Positions 36,342-44,414 of a stretch of 64,000 nt of DNA are shown one piece after another. Position numbers and translations under genes: made by a program. How positions within the stretch are numbered: position 1 is the stretch's first letter; the number at the start of each line of letters is the position of its first letter. The stretch lies in NCBI RefSeq assembly GCF_026672375.1, contig NZ_JAPPRA010000001.1, forward strand, positions 2,666,001 through 2,730,000, in the 5' to 3' direction. The notes below the pieces were generated by a model. That model saw nothing but the letters and a program-made list of their open reading frames with translations, had not been told where the DNA came from and ran no database searches. The DNA comes from Caulobacter sp. SL161. GTDB taxonomy: Bacteria > Pseudomonadota > Alphaproteobacteria > Caulobacterales > Caulobacteraceae.

Positions 36342-36940
36342 GAGACGATGTCCGAAGCGGTGGAGTCACCGGCCTTGCTCGCGCGCTTGCGCGGCGCGCG
36401 GACAGCCCTGGGCGCTTCCACAGTGATCTCTTGTTTCTGGCTGGTCCGCTTGCGCGGAGCCTTGACCGGCTCGACCAAGACGGGTTCCGCCGCAACGGGC
36501 TCGGCGAGGGCCTTCTTGCGCGGCGCGCGCTTGGGCTTGGCCTCGACGATCTCGGCCGACGGCTCGGCCGTGGGCAGGATCGAATTGTGCGTCTCGCCGG
36601 CCGCATAGGGATGGGCCTGCATGGCGCCGCTGGACAGCGAGGCGTCGATGTCGGCGAACACCTGGTCGACCTGCACGTCGCGCGCGGCGTCCGCAGCGTC
36701 CTGCACCGGATTGGCGAACTGTCCCGACCGCATGGCCTGGACCTCGCGCCGCAGTTCGTCCAGCTCGGACTGGCGCGCCATCTCGTCGAAGCTGGCGCGG
36801 AACTCCGACGCCATGCCCCGCATACGACCGACAAACTGGCCGACCTTACGCAACAGAGCGGGGAGGTCCTTGGGACCCACCACGATCAGGGCGACGGCGG
36901 CGATGATGAGAAGTTCTGTGCCGCCGATATCAGGAAGCAT
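36338..36940 (-). CDS. tatB: Sec-independent protein translocase TatB
   Basis: 200 residues. One N-terminal membrane helix with the TatB signature MLPDIGGTELLIIAAVALIV then VGPKDLPALLRKVGQF, an amphipathic helix, and a long Ala/Pro/Lys-rich tail with KRAPRKKALAEP-type basic repeats. TatB forms the receptor with TatC. Overlaps tatC; follows tatA by about 85 bases. Confidence 0.93.
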   Translation of the reverse strand: MLPDIGGTELLIIAAVALIVVGPKDLPALLRKVGQFVGRMRGMASEFRASFDEMARQSELDELRREVQAMRSGQFANPVQDAADAARDVQVDQVFADIDASLSSGAMQAHPYAAGETHNSILPTAEPSAEIVEAKPKRAPRKKALAEPVAAEPVLVEPVKAPRKRTSQKQEITVEAPRAVRAPRKRASKAGDSTASDIVS

Positions 36941-37024
36941 GGACGCGCCTTAGAGCGGAGGAACCCAGGGGCTCCCCGCGAGGTTGGACCATCGCGCGAG
37001 GTCAGGCGCCCCGCGCGCTTAATC

Positions 37025-37249
37025 TTACGACTTGCGAAGCTCTTCGGCCTCGGCCTCAGTGCGCGGGAGAGCGCTCTTGGCCTTGTTGTCGGCGACTTCG
37101 CTGCTGGACTCGTCCTTCAGCCCGTCCTTGAACGCCTTAATGCCCTTGGCGGCGTCGCCCATGATGCTCGAGAGCTTGCCGCGACCACCAAACAGCAGGG
37201 CGACGATCCCGAGGACGATCACCCAGTGAATCCAACTCATGCTACCCAT
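37025..37249 (-). CDS. tatA: Sec-independent protein translocase TatA
   Basis: 74 residues. Membrane helix ([19 protein letters not shown]) with the FGxGKL hinge followed by the amphipathic helix [19 protein letters not shown]. TatA oligomers form the transport pore. AAGGAG lies about 10 bases before the ATG used; a second ATG three codons in is possible. It follows scpB on the same strand. Confidence 0.93.
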   Translation of the reverse strand: MGSMSWIHWVIVLGIVALLFGGRGKLSSIMGDAAKGIKAFKDGLKDESSSEVADNKAKSALPRTEAEAEELRKS

Positions 37250-37382
37250 AGCGTCGGTGCTCCTTGCGACAGCGGCGCTTTAGACCGTGAGCCGCGTCGT
37301 TACAATCTCTGTCTCAATATAGGCGCTCGCATGGCGGAGAGCCAAGCATGACCGGATCTTGGCGGCGTCGGCGCCCTGCGCG

Positions 37383-38051
37383 TTAGGCTTTTTCGGGCTC
37401 GCCCAGGAAATCCTGCGCGAATTCGGGCGTTTCGCCGTCGTCGAAATCGAGGGGATCTTCCTCCTCCCCGGCCCTCAGACCCAGCGGGTCCGGCACGGAG
37501 AAGCCCGGCGGCAGGTTCATTTCCAGAAGGCCGGCCGCCTTCATCTCGGCGATTCCCGGCAGGTCGGCCAAGGTCGCCAGACCATAGTGCTCCAGGAAGG
37601 CGTCGGTGGTGCCGAAGGTCACCGGCCGCCCGGGCGTGCGCCGACGCCCCCGCATGCGGATCAGGCCCAGTTCTAAGAGGACGTCGATGGTGCCCCGGCT
37701 GGCCTGCACGCCGCGCACGGCCTCGATCTCGGCCCGCGTGACGGGCTGGTGATAGGCGACGATGGCCAATGTCTCCTGGGCGGCCTTGGACAGGCGGCGC
37801 GGCTCCTCCCGCTCCTCGGTCATCAGGAACGACAGGTCGGCCGCGGTCTGGAAGCGCCAGCGTCCTGCGACGCAGGCCAGTTCGACGCCACGACCCTCGT
37901 AGCGCGCGCGCAGGGCGTCGATCCCGGCGGCGATGTCCGCCCCTTCGGGAAGACGCTTGGCCAGGTCGACATCGCTCAGCGGCTCAGCTGCGGCGAATAG
38001 CAGGGCCTCGATGCAGCGCTCGACGAAGAGAGGATCCAGTTCGGTGGTCAT
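37383..38051 (-). CDS. scpB: segregation and condensation protein ScpB
   Basis: 222 residues with the winged-helix pair typical of the kleisin-interacting ScpB: ERCIEALLFAAAEPLSDVDLA, then LSKAAQETLAIVAYHQPVTRAEIEAVRGV and LLELGLIRMRGRRRTPGRPV with FGTTDAFLEHYGL. With ScpA and SMC it compacts and resolves the chromosome. Acidic C-terminal tail (EEEDPLDFDDGE). It is separated from scpA by a repeat-bearing gap of 157 bases. Confidence 0.93.
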   Translation of the reverse strand: MTTELDPLFVERCIEALLFAAAEPLSDVDLAKRLPEGADIAAGIDALRARYEGRGVELACVAGRWRFQTAADLSFLMTEEREEPRRLSKAAQETLAIVAYHQPVTRAEIEAVRGVQASRGTIDVLLELGLIRMRGRRRTPGRPVTFGTTDAFLEHYGLATLADLPGIAEMKAAGLLEMNLPPGFSVPDPLGLRAGEEEDPLDFDDGETPEFAQDFLGEPEKA

Positions 38052-38071
38052 AGCCTCCCCATAGCTGATTT

Positions 38072-38187
38072 CCCCGGCGAAGGCCGGGGCCCAGATTCAG
38101 CCTGAGCGGTTTGGGGTGATCCGAACAGCATCCCGTCAGCTTGCCGGGCAACAGTGGGCTCGATCCGGACCCCGGCCTTCGCCGGGG
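38072..38187. repeat. inverted pair of CCCCGGC-GAAG-GCCGGGG hairpins between scpA and scpB
   Basis: TTCCCCGGCGAAGGCCGGGG (38070-38089) recurs inverted as CCCCGGCCTTCGCCGGGG (38170-38187). Each copy is a near-perfect hairpin on its own and the two can also pair over about 80 bases, giving an inverted-repeat element of the intergenic palindromic type. Confidence 0.75.
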
Positions 38188-38208
38188 AGATCGGGAGATC
38201 CTGGCGGA

Positions 38209-39033
38209 TCACTCGGTCGTCTCCAGCGGCTCCGCGCGGGTCCGCAAGTAGATGTCCTGGAAGTGATCCAGCTGGCGCGCCTCCAGCACGCCTTCCTTCA
38301 CCAGCTCCAGCGAGGCCGAGAGGGTGGACGCCAGATACGACGCCGGCGATGGGCCGTCATCCTCCTCCAGCACCCGATCGATCGGCGCCACCGAGGTCAG
38401 GACGGTCCAGTCTTCCATCCTCGGCAATAGGCTCCGCAGGCGATCACGGGCGTCTTCCAGCGGATAGGCCGTGGGCGGACGCGGGGCATAGTGGCGACTG
38501 TGCTCGCGTTTGCGCTGGGTGATGTAGGCGCTCATCAGGCCATAGAGGTCGCCCTCAAGCCGCGTCGACGAGACGATCTTGACCGCGTCAGGGTCGCCGC
38601 GCGTGAACACGTCACGCTTGAGGATCGGACGCTCCTTCAGGGCCTCGACGGCCTTGCGCATCACGTCCAGCTTGGCCAGCCGGAACGCCAGCTGCGCCGC
38701 CATTTCCTCGGCCGGTGGCTCCTCGGCCTTGGCGCGCTCGGGCTTGGGCAGCAACAGGCGCGATTTCAGGTAGGCCAGCCAGGCGGCCATCACCAGATAG
38801 TCCGCCGCCAGGGCGAACCGCACGCGGCGGGCCTGCTGGACGAAGGCCAGGTACTGCTCGGCCAGGCGCGTAATCGAGAGCTGGAGCAGGTCGACCTTCT
38901 GGCTGCGGGCCAGGGCCAGCAGCACGTGAAGCGGGCCCTCATAGCCGTCGATGTCGATGACGAGCGCTGCGCCGTCCTCGGCCGCCTCGTTGGCGGCCTC
39001 GAAGTCAAAGGTGGGCTGAAAGCCCGTGCTCAA
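38209..39033 (-). CDS. scpA: segregation and condensation protein ScpA (kleisin)
   Basis: 274 residues. ScpA is the kleisin of SMC-ScpAB. N-terminal DIDGYEGPLHVLLALARSQKVDLLQLSI is the family signature (split as GYEGPLHVLLALA and KVDLLQLSI). LVMAAWLAYLKSRLLLP is the helix that packs on SMC. The C-terminal winged helix has SLELVKEGVLEARQLDHFQDIYLRT. It overlaps the nagZ stop by four bases. Confidence 0.93.
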   Translation of the reverse strand: MSTGFQPTFDFEAANEAAEDGAALVIDIDGYEGPLHVLLALARSQKVDLLQLSITRLAEQYLAFVQQARRVRFALAADYLVMAAWLAYLKSRLLLPKPERAKAEEPPAEEMAAQLAFRLAKLDVMRKAVEALKERPILKRDVFTRGDPDAVKIVSSTRLEGDLYGLMSAYITQRKREHSRHYAPRPPTAYPLEDARDRLRSLLPRMEDWTVLTSVAPIDRVLEEDDGPSPASYLASTLSASLELVKEGVLEARQLDHFQDIYLRTRAEPLETTE

Positions 39034-40067
39034 GCGTACTTTCCGTCGAAGGCCGCGTCGAACCGGGCCCGGGCCTCGGCAACATCGAAGGGTTCGGGAA
39101 CCTTGACCAAGCGCCCCATGACCGCCTGCGCGCGGCGACGGGCTTCCTTGCCCATCCGCCCGACGCCGGACATCACGCCCTTCATCTCAGCCATGTCGCC
39201 GTTGCAGTGCAGGACGACGTCGCAACCTGCGCTCAAGCTGTCCTTGGCCCGCTGCTTGAAGTCGCCCGACAGCGCCTTCATCGACAGGTCGTCGCTCATC
39301 AGCAGTCCATCGAAGCCGATGGACTCGCGGATGATCTTCTTGATCGCCTTCTTCGAGGTCGTGGCCGGGTTCTTGCGGTCGATCGCCGTGTAGACAACGT
39401 GGGCGGTCATCGCCATCGGCATGTCCGACAGCACCCGGAACGGCGCGAAGTCGCGGGCGTCCAGCTCGGCCAGCTTGGCGTTCACCACCGGCAGTTCCAG
39501 ATGGCTGTCGGCCATGGCGCGACCGTGGCCCGGGATATGCTTGATGATCGGCAGCACGCCGCCGGCCAGCAAGCCCTCGGCCGCCGCACGGCCCAGGGTC
39601 GCCACCTGCTCGGGCGTGTCGCCATAGGCGCGGTCGCCGATGATCTCGTGCCCCTTGGGGTCCGGCACGTCCAGCACCGGCACGCAGTCGACATTGATCC
39701 CCAGCGCGTGAAGGTCATGGGCGATCAGACGAGCGCCCAGGCGCGTGATCTCGCGCGCGACCAGCGGATCATTGGCGACCAACTCGCCATAGGCGCGGCC
39801 AGGCGGATAGGTGCGCCAATGCGGCGGCTGCAGGCGCGCGACACGCCCCCCCTCCTGGTCAATCAGGATCGGCGCATCCGCACGGCCGACCGTGTCGCGC
39901 AGGGCGGCGGTCAGGGCGCGCACCTGGTTGGGGTCGGCGATGTTGCGCTTGAACAGGATGAAGCCCCAGGGCTTCACGTCCTTGAAGAAGGCGACCTCTT
40001 CGGCCGTCAGGGTCGTCCCGGCGCAGCCGAGAATAGCGGCGGAAGGCGCGCCCATCAGAAGGCTCAC
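39030..40067 (-). CDS. nagZ: beta-N-acetylhexosaminidase NagZ
   Basis: 345 residues, GH3 family. It removes GlcNAc from anhydromuropeptides in peptidoglycan recycling. Signatures: PWGFILFKRNI, PILIDQEGGRVARL near residue 95, the His-containing IKHIPGHGRAMADSHLELP near 178 (general acid His/Asp dyad), and the nucleophile Asp in LLMSDDLSMKAL near 258. Its start overlaps ftsN by four bases, tying muropeptide recycling to a division protein in one operon. Confidence 0.94.
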   Translation of the reverse strand: MSLLMGAPSAAILGCAGTTLTAEEVAFFKDVKPWGFILFKRNIADPNQVRALTAALRDTVGRADAPILIDQEGGRVARLQPPHWRTYPPGRAYGELVANDPLVAREITRLGARLIAHDLHALGINVDCVPVLDVPDPKGHEIIGDRAYGDTPEQVATLGRAAAEGLLAGGVLPIIKHIPGHGRAMADSHLELPVVNAKLAELDARDFAPFRVLSDMPMAMTAHVVYTAIDRKNPATTSKKAIKKIIRESIGFDGLLMSDDLSMKALSGDFKQRAKDSLSAGCDVVLHCNGDMAEMKGVMSGVGRMGKEARRRAQAVMGRLVKVPEPFDVAEARARFDAAFDGKYA

Positions 40068-40864
40068 TTTACAAAGCAGGATTTGCCGGAGGCGGCGATC
40101 GCCTCGCAGAAGGCTTTGGCGGCCTCACGGGTCGCAAAGCCGGTGACCGAGGTGCGGTAGAGCGTCGTGCCGTTCTTGTCGACCGTCTCGACCTTCTTGC
40201 CCTTGCCGGCCGCGAGGCCCGGCGCCAGGCGCACAGCCTCGGCCCAGGCCTTGTCGGCCAGGGCCGGCGACGACAACGCGCCGATCTGCACGGAAGCCGG
40301 GCCGGTGGACACCGCCGCCGGCTTGGGCGCGGTAGCGGTCGTCGTGGGCGCCGCCGCCACGGGCTTGGGCGCCGCCTGCGCCACCTGCACAGGCTTGGGC
40401 GCGGGCTTCTGGGCCGCAGCGGCGGTGGCCAGCGACTCGATCGTCGGCGCTGGCGCGGCGGGCTTGGCGGCCGGCAGGCTGGCGGTTTCGACGGGCGTCG
40501 TGGCGGTCGGCGCGACCGGACGCGCCAGAGGCGTCTCCGGCGGCGCGGCGAAGGTCGCCGACGGCTGCGGCTCCTCGTTGTGATAAATCTGGAGACCCGA
40601 GGCCGGATCCTTGGGCTGGCTGCTCTCAGCCGGCGGCGTCTTCATCTGAGCGACTTCGGTTCCCACCGCCTGGGGCGCGTCGTTGGGACCGCGCACGCCA
40701 TCGCGATAGATCATGACAACGGCCACCACGAGGGTCACCAGCACCACCGCGCTGATGATCAGGGTCATGGGCAGCGGGCGCGCGCCCCGCACGGGCTGAC
40801 GCGCATCGAACGACAACGGCGCGTCGGTAGGCGGCGTATAGGCCCCGCGGTGCGGATCGGACAT
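40064..40864 (-). CDS. ftsN: cell-division protein FtsN (SPOR domain)
   Basis: 266 residues. Short cytoplasmic N-terminus, one transmembrane helix (PMTLIISAVVLVTLVVAVV, near residues 33-53), a long Pro/Ala-rich periplasmic linker, and a C-terminal SPOR domain (about residues 190-266: VQIGALSSPALADKAWAEAV, then LYRTSVTGFATREAAKAFC and SGKSCFVK). SPOR domains bind denuded glycan at the septum. The size and layout match what I recall of C. crescentus FtsN. Gene order nagZ next to ftsN also fits. The two Cys near the end of SPOR could form the disulfide seen in E. coli FtsN. Confidence 0.88.
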   Translation of the reverse strand: MSDPHRGAYTPPTDAPLSFDARQPVRGARPLPMTLIISAVVLVTLVVAVVMIYRDGVRGPNDAPQAVGTEVAQMKTPPAESSQPKDPASGLQIYHNEEPQPSATFAAPPETPLARPVAPTATTPVETASLPAAKPAAPAPTIESLATAAAAQKPAPKPVQVAQAAPKPVAAAPTTTATAPKPAAVSTGPASVQIGALSSPALADKAWAEAVRLAPGLAAGKGKKVETVDKNGTTLYRTSVTGFATREAAKAFCEAIAASGKSCFVK

Positions 40865-41033
40865 CTCAGCTAGGCTCCAGAACTCGGCGCGCGGCGCACG
40901 GAACGACACATCGAATCAGACGCGCGCGACCCTAGGTTACCCAAGGCCGGGCCGTCTCAGAAGCGTCCGCCCCGCTCCGGAGGCGGACGATACACTGCTC
41001 GCCTCCCCGGTCCGGGTCTCAATCCCGAAGGGA

Positions 41034-42218
41034 TTAGTTCCAGACGTCGAGATGGAACAGTTTGCGATGCTCTTCTATCGCGAAGCGATCGGTCATGCCC
41101 GCGATATAGTCGCAGACCACACGGGCTCGGCCGGCTTCGTCGCGGTTCTGCGACTTGGCGAACCAGACGGTGGGCAGCACCTCCGGCTCACGCAAGAAAA
41201 GCGAGAACATTTCGCCCAGAATACGGCGGGCCTGGCTGCGGGTGCGATTGACGCGCCAGTGGCGGTACATCCGCTCGTAGAGGAACCCCCGGAGCCGCGC
41301 CAGATCCTCGGCCATGTCCGACGAGAAGGCCACCAGGGCGTGATCCAGCGCGCGGACGTCGTCGGCCGATTGGACGCCGCTGGCGGCCGCGCGGTGCAGC
41401 GTCTCGCCCATCACGTCGTCGACCATGGCCCCGATCATGCGGCGCACGGCCTCCAGGTGCGTGAGACGCGCGTCGAGATCCGGACGCTCGCTCTTCACCG
41501 CCGCCAGGATCGGGCCGATCAGCGGCACGTCCATCAGGTCATCAAGCGTGAAGAGGCCCGCCGTCACGCCGTCGTCGACGTCATGGTTATTGTAGGCGAT
41601 GTCATCGGCCAGGGCCGCAACCTGGGCCTCGGCCGACGCCCAGGTCCCCAGGCCAAGCTCGTACTCGTTGTCGTACTTGGAGATCGCCTTCCAGGAGGGC
41701 TTGCCCAGCTTGTTGGTCACCGGCCCGTTGTGCTTGATCACGCCCTCGAGCGTTTCCCAGGTCAGGTTCAGACCCACGAAGTCGGGGTAGCGGTGCTCCA
41801 GCTCGGTCACGACCCGGAAGGTCTGGACGTTATGGTCGAAGCCGCCGTACTCGCGCATCTGGATCTCAAGCTCGTCCTCGCCGGCGTGACCGAATGGCGG
41901 GTGACCCAGATCGTGCGCCAGGGCGATGGTCTCGGCGAGGTCGGCGTCCAGGCCCAGGGCCGTGGCCAGCGAGCGCGCCACCTGCGCGACCTCCAGGGTG
42001 TGGGTCAGGCGCGTGCGGAAGTTGTCGCCCTCGTGGGCCACGAAGACCTGGGTCTTCTCCTTCAGACGCCGAAAGGCCGAAGTATGGATGATGCGATCGC
42101 GATCGCGCGCGAATGGCGTGCGCGTACGGCTCTCGTCCTCCTTGAACCGACGCCCCTTCGACTTGCTGGGATCTTCGGCGTAGGGCGCGCGCGGGACGTA
42201 GTACGGAGTCTGAGACAT
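41034..42218 (-). CDS. dgt: dGTP triphosphohydrolase-like HD-domain protein
   Basis: 394 residues of the dGTPase-like group. Conserved [24 protein letters not shown] (split as [15 protein letters not shown] and KTQVF), then the HD metal motifs [16 protein letters not shown] and [17 protein letters not shown] near residue 108, and [17 protein letters not shown]. It hydrolyses dNTPs to deoxynucleosides and triphosphate, limiting the dNTP pool. A CGTCCGCC/GGCGGACG hairpin lies just past its stop, between it and ftsN. Divergent from erpA. Confidence 0.9.
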   Translation of the reverse strand: MSQTPYYVPRAPYAEDPSKSKGRRFKEDESRTRTPFARDRDRIIHTSAFRRLKEKTQVFVAHEGDNFRTRLTHTLEVAQVARSLATALGLDADLAETIALAHDLGHPPFGHAGEDELEIQMREYGGFDHNVQTFRVVTELEHRYPDFVGLNLTWETLEGVIKHNGPVTNKLGKPSWKAISKYDNEYELGLGTWASAEAQVAALADDIAYNNHDVDDGVTAGLFTLDDLMDVPLIGPILAAVKSERPDLDARLTHLEAVRRMIGAMVDDVMGETLHRAAASGVQSADDVRALDHALVAFSSDMAEDLARLRGFLYERMYRHWRVNRTRSQARRILGEMFSLFLREPEVLPTVWFAKSQNRDEAGRARVVCDYIAGMTDRFAIEEHRKLFHLDVWN

Positions 42219-42306
42219 AGACCGCCTTTATCGCGTTGAACGATTTGGCCCCTTCCGAAGAGGCCGCGACACCCTCATATAGGCCGAAGGTAACTTTTCC
42301 ACAGCC

Positions 42307-42639
42307 ATGACCCAACTCGACTTAACGCTTTCCGAAAACGCCGCGCGCCGGATCAAGGCCATCGCCGAGACCGAGGGCCGTCCGCTGATGCTCCGTGTCG
42401 CGGTGGACGGTGGCGGTTGCTCGGGCTTTCAATACCGCTTCGACCTGGTCGACACCGTCGACGACGACGACCTGAAGGTCCAGCGCGACGGCGCGACGGC
42501 CCTGGTGGACGTGGTGTCGCTGGCCCTGTTGAAGGGCTCGGAGATCGACTTCGTCGACGAACTGGCCGGCGCCGAGTTTCGGGTTCGCAACCCCAACGCC
42601 AAGTCCAGCTGTGGCTGCGGGGTCAGCTTCTCGATCTGA
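42307..42639 (+). CDS. erpA: A-type iron-sulfur cluster insertion protein ErpA
   Basis: 110 residues. HesB/IscA fold with the three ligand cysteines: VDGGGCSGFQYRF near residue 38, and the C-terminal SSCGCGVSFSI. It delivers [4Fe-4S] clusters to apoenzymes. No isc/suf genes are nearby; in alphaproteobacteria ErpA is often a stand-alone gene, next to dgt as here. Convergent with the small membrane-protein gene that ends 5 bases downstream. Confidence 0.92.
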   Translation: MTQLDLTLSENAARRIKAIAETEGRPLMLRVAVDGGGCSGFQYRFDLVDTVDDDDLKVQRDGATALVDVVSLALLKGSEIDFVDELAGAEFRVRNPNAKSSCGCGVSFSI

Positions 42640-42643
42640 ACCG

Positions 42644-42982
42644 TCAGACCGGGACGAACTGCAGCAGCGTCAGGGTGGCCGCGCCCCAGGCTAGGGGCGT
42701 GACCATGGCCGCCCAGGCCAGCGGCGCCGCGCCTTTGCGCCACAAAATCCATCCCGCCAGCGGCCCCAGCAGGCAGACCACCCAGAACAGGGCCGCGAAA
42801 GCGAAGCCGAGCCAGGCGATCGGATTGAGGACGTTGCCGGCGCGGTCAAAGACCAGCGGGGTAAAGATCGCCAGGATCGCGCCCAGCACGGCCAGCACGC
42901 CGCAAACGCCCGTCGCCAGCGTCATCAACGCCAGCTGCGTGCGGTCGATGGGCTTCTTCCCCGACTTGAGCGCGGCCTTCAT
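42644..42982 (-). CDS. hypothetical four-helix membrane protein
   Basis: 112 residues from the ATG of MKAALKSGKK; an in-frame extension upstream is antisense of xthA's leader and unlikely. Three to four hydrophobic helices: LMTLATGVCGVLAVLGAILAIF, then AWLGFAFAALFWVVCLLGPLAGWILW, and LAWAAMVTPLAWGAATLTLLQF. No motif I recognise. Divergent from xthA (35 bases between starts) and convergent with erpA. Confidence 0.65.
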   Translation of the reverse strand: MKAALKSGKKPIDRTQLALMTLATGVCGVLAVLGAILAIFTPLVFDRAGNVLNPIAWLGFAFAALFWVVCLLGPLAGWILWRKGAAPLAWAAMVTPLAWGAATLTLLQFVPV

Positions 42983-43017
42983 GCGCCCTAGCCTCCCGCC
43001 GCACCTTGGAGCCGTCA

Positions 43018-43806
43018 ATGCGTATCGCCACCTGGAACGTCAATTCTATCAACGCTCGCCTGGAAGGCGTGTTGGCGTGGTTCGAGTCAGAAGCCCCCGA
43101 TGTGGCCGTGCTGCAGGAGATCAAGTGCGTCGACGAGAAGTTCCCGACCGAAGCCTTTGAACGGCTTGGTTATAACGTCGCGGTTCACGGCCAGAAAACC
43201 TACAACGGCGTGGCGCTACTCTCGAAGCATCCGATCGAGGATGTCCGCAGGGGCCTGCCCTTCCTATCTGACGACGAGGTCGACGAGCAGGCGCGCTATA
43301 TCGAGGCGGTGATCGCCGCGCCGACGCCGTTCCGGGTGGTGGGCATCTATCTGCCGAACGGCAATCCGATCGGGACCGAGAAGTTCGCCTACAAGCTCTC
43401 CTGGATGCGCCGGCTGCACGCCCACGCCCAAGGCCTGCTGGCGTTCGAGGAGCCGCTGGTGATCGCCGGCGACTACAATGTCATTCCCGAGGCCGAAGAC
43501 GTCGCCAACCCGCAAGCCTGGCTGGGCGACGCCCTGTTTCAGCCGGAGAGCCGCGCGGCCTTCCGCGCCTTGAAGAACCTGGGCTTCGCCGACGCTTACA
43601 TGCAGGCCGACGGCGCGCCGGGTGGCTATACCTTCTGGGACTATCAGGCCGGCGCCTGGCAGCGGAACCTGGGCATCCGCATCGACCACTTGCTTCTGTC
43701 GCCGCAGGCGGCCGACCGTTTGACGGGCCTGGTCATCCACCGCGACGAACGCGACAAGGAAAAGCCCTCGGACCACGTGCCGGTGGTCGGTCATTTCCGA
43801 GACTAG
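43018..43806 (+). CDS. xthA: exodeoxyribonuclease III / AP endonuclease
   Basis: 262 residues. Cuts DNA 5' of abasic sites. All catalytic motifs are present: IATWNVNSINARL, VAVLQEIKC (metal Glu near residue 34), VGIYLPNGNP, IAGDYNVIPEAEDV, RIDHLLLSPQAADRL and PSDHVPVVGHF. Normal family length. Confidence 0.95.
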   Translation: MRIATWNVNSINARLEGVLAWFESEAPDVAVLQEIKCVDEKFPTEAFERLGYNVAVHGQKTYNGVALLSKHPIEDVRRGLPFLSDDEVDEQARYIEAVIAAPTPFRVVGIYLPNGNPIGTEKFAYKLSWMRRLHAHAQGLLAFEEPLVIAGDYNVIPEAEDVANPQAWLGDALFQPESRAAFRALKNLGFADAYMQADGAPGGYTFWDYQAGAWQRNLGIRIDHLLLSPQAADRLTGLVIHRDERDKEKPSDHVPVVGHFRD

Positions 43807-43825
43807 GCGCGGTCGACACACCTAG

Positions 43826-43862
43826 GGTTTAGTGAGAAACCTCTGAAACGCTCGGAGGTTTC
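43826..43862 (+). promoter_or_regulatory. two overlapping, mutually exclusive hairpins covering a ribosome binding site
   Basis: Hairpin 1 is GGTTT-AGTGAG-AAACC (43826-43841). Hairpin 2 is GAAACCTC-loop of 11-GAGGTTTC (43836-43862) and shares the AAACC arm. Hairpin 2 hides the CGGAGG ribosome site of the gene that starts at 43865; hairpin 1 would free it. Alternatively hairpin 2 is only the weak xthA terminator, but no T tail follows. Confidence 0.45.
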
Positions 43863-43864
43863 AG

Positions 43865-44370
43865 ATGCTCGCAACAGCCGTGACAGCCTTCGCACTGGCG
43901 ACGATGGCTCCTGCCGCGCCACCGGCCGCCGTTGCGACATCGCCCACAGAGGCCGCGCGCTACGCTCTGACCCACGGCTGCCTGGCGGCAGCGCATAAGG
44001 GCGTCAAGCTGGCCAGCCTCTCCAACCCGTTCATCGTCTTGGCGGACAAGGGGCGCGGGATTTACCTGATGAAGGGCGCCGGCCAGATTCTGATGTCGGA
44101 TAGCCCCCACAGGTCGGCTGCTATATGCGTGTCGGGCAGGGCGACGGCGAAGAGCTGCGCCGCATGGCGCTGGGCTTGCTAGCGGCCGAGGCGCCGACGC
44201 GTCCGGTTCAGGATAGCGGTCCAGGTTCCAAGCCGATGCGGCAGGAGCTTCACTGCGTAAAGGTGGGAGGGCGAGCCATGACGGCCCTCCTGTCCAGCGC
44301 CAACGGTCCTGGCGGAGCGCCCCTACAGGTCTCGCTCCTGCGTGAACAGGACATTTGCCGCGTCCGGTAG
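43865..44370 (+). pseudogene. exported hypothetical protein broken by a one-base frameshift
   Basis: The first part encodes a signal-peptide-like start (MLATAVTAFALATMAPAAPP) and a folded-looking sequence up to GQILMSDSP. After a run of five C (44104-44108) that frame becomes nonsense (HRSAAICVSGRATAKSC), while the next frame continues naturally: PPQVGCYMRVGQGDGEELRR, then LGLLAAEAP, LHCVKVGG and LLREQDICRVR to a stop. Joining them by inserting one C gives about 168 residues with Cys at either end. Either a real single-base deletion, a sequencing error in the C-run, or slippage. No family recognised. CGGAGG precedes the ATG. Confidence 0.7.
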
Positions 44371-44414
44371 GCCGCCTGTCCCCTCGTCGCGACTCTCTTT
44401 AGCCTTGAGAGACT

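Noticed and set aside
42307..42639. Full Fe-S assembly operon around erpA
   Set aside because: No isc or suf genes flank it; the neighbours are dgt and a small membrane protein.
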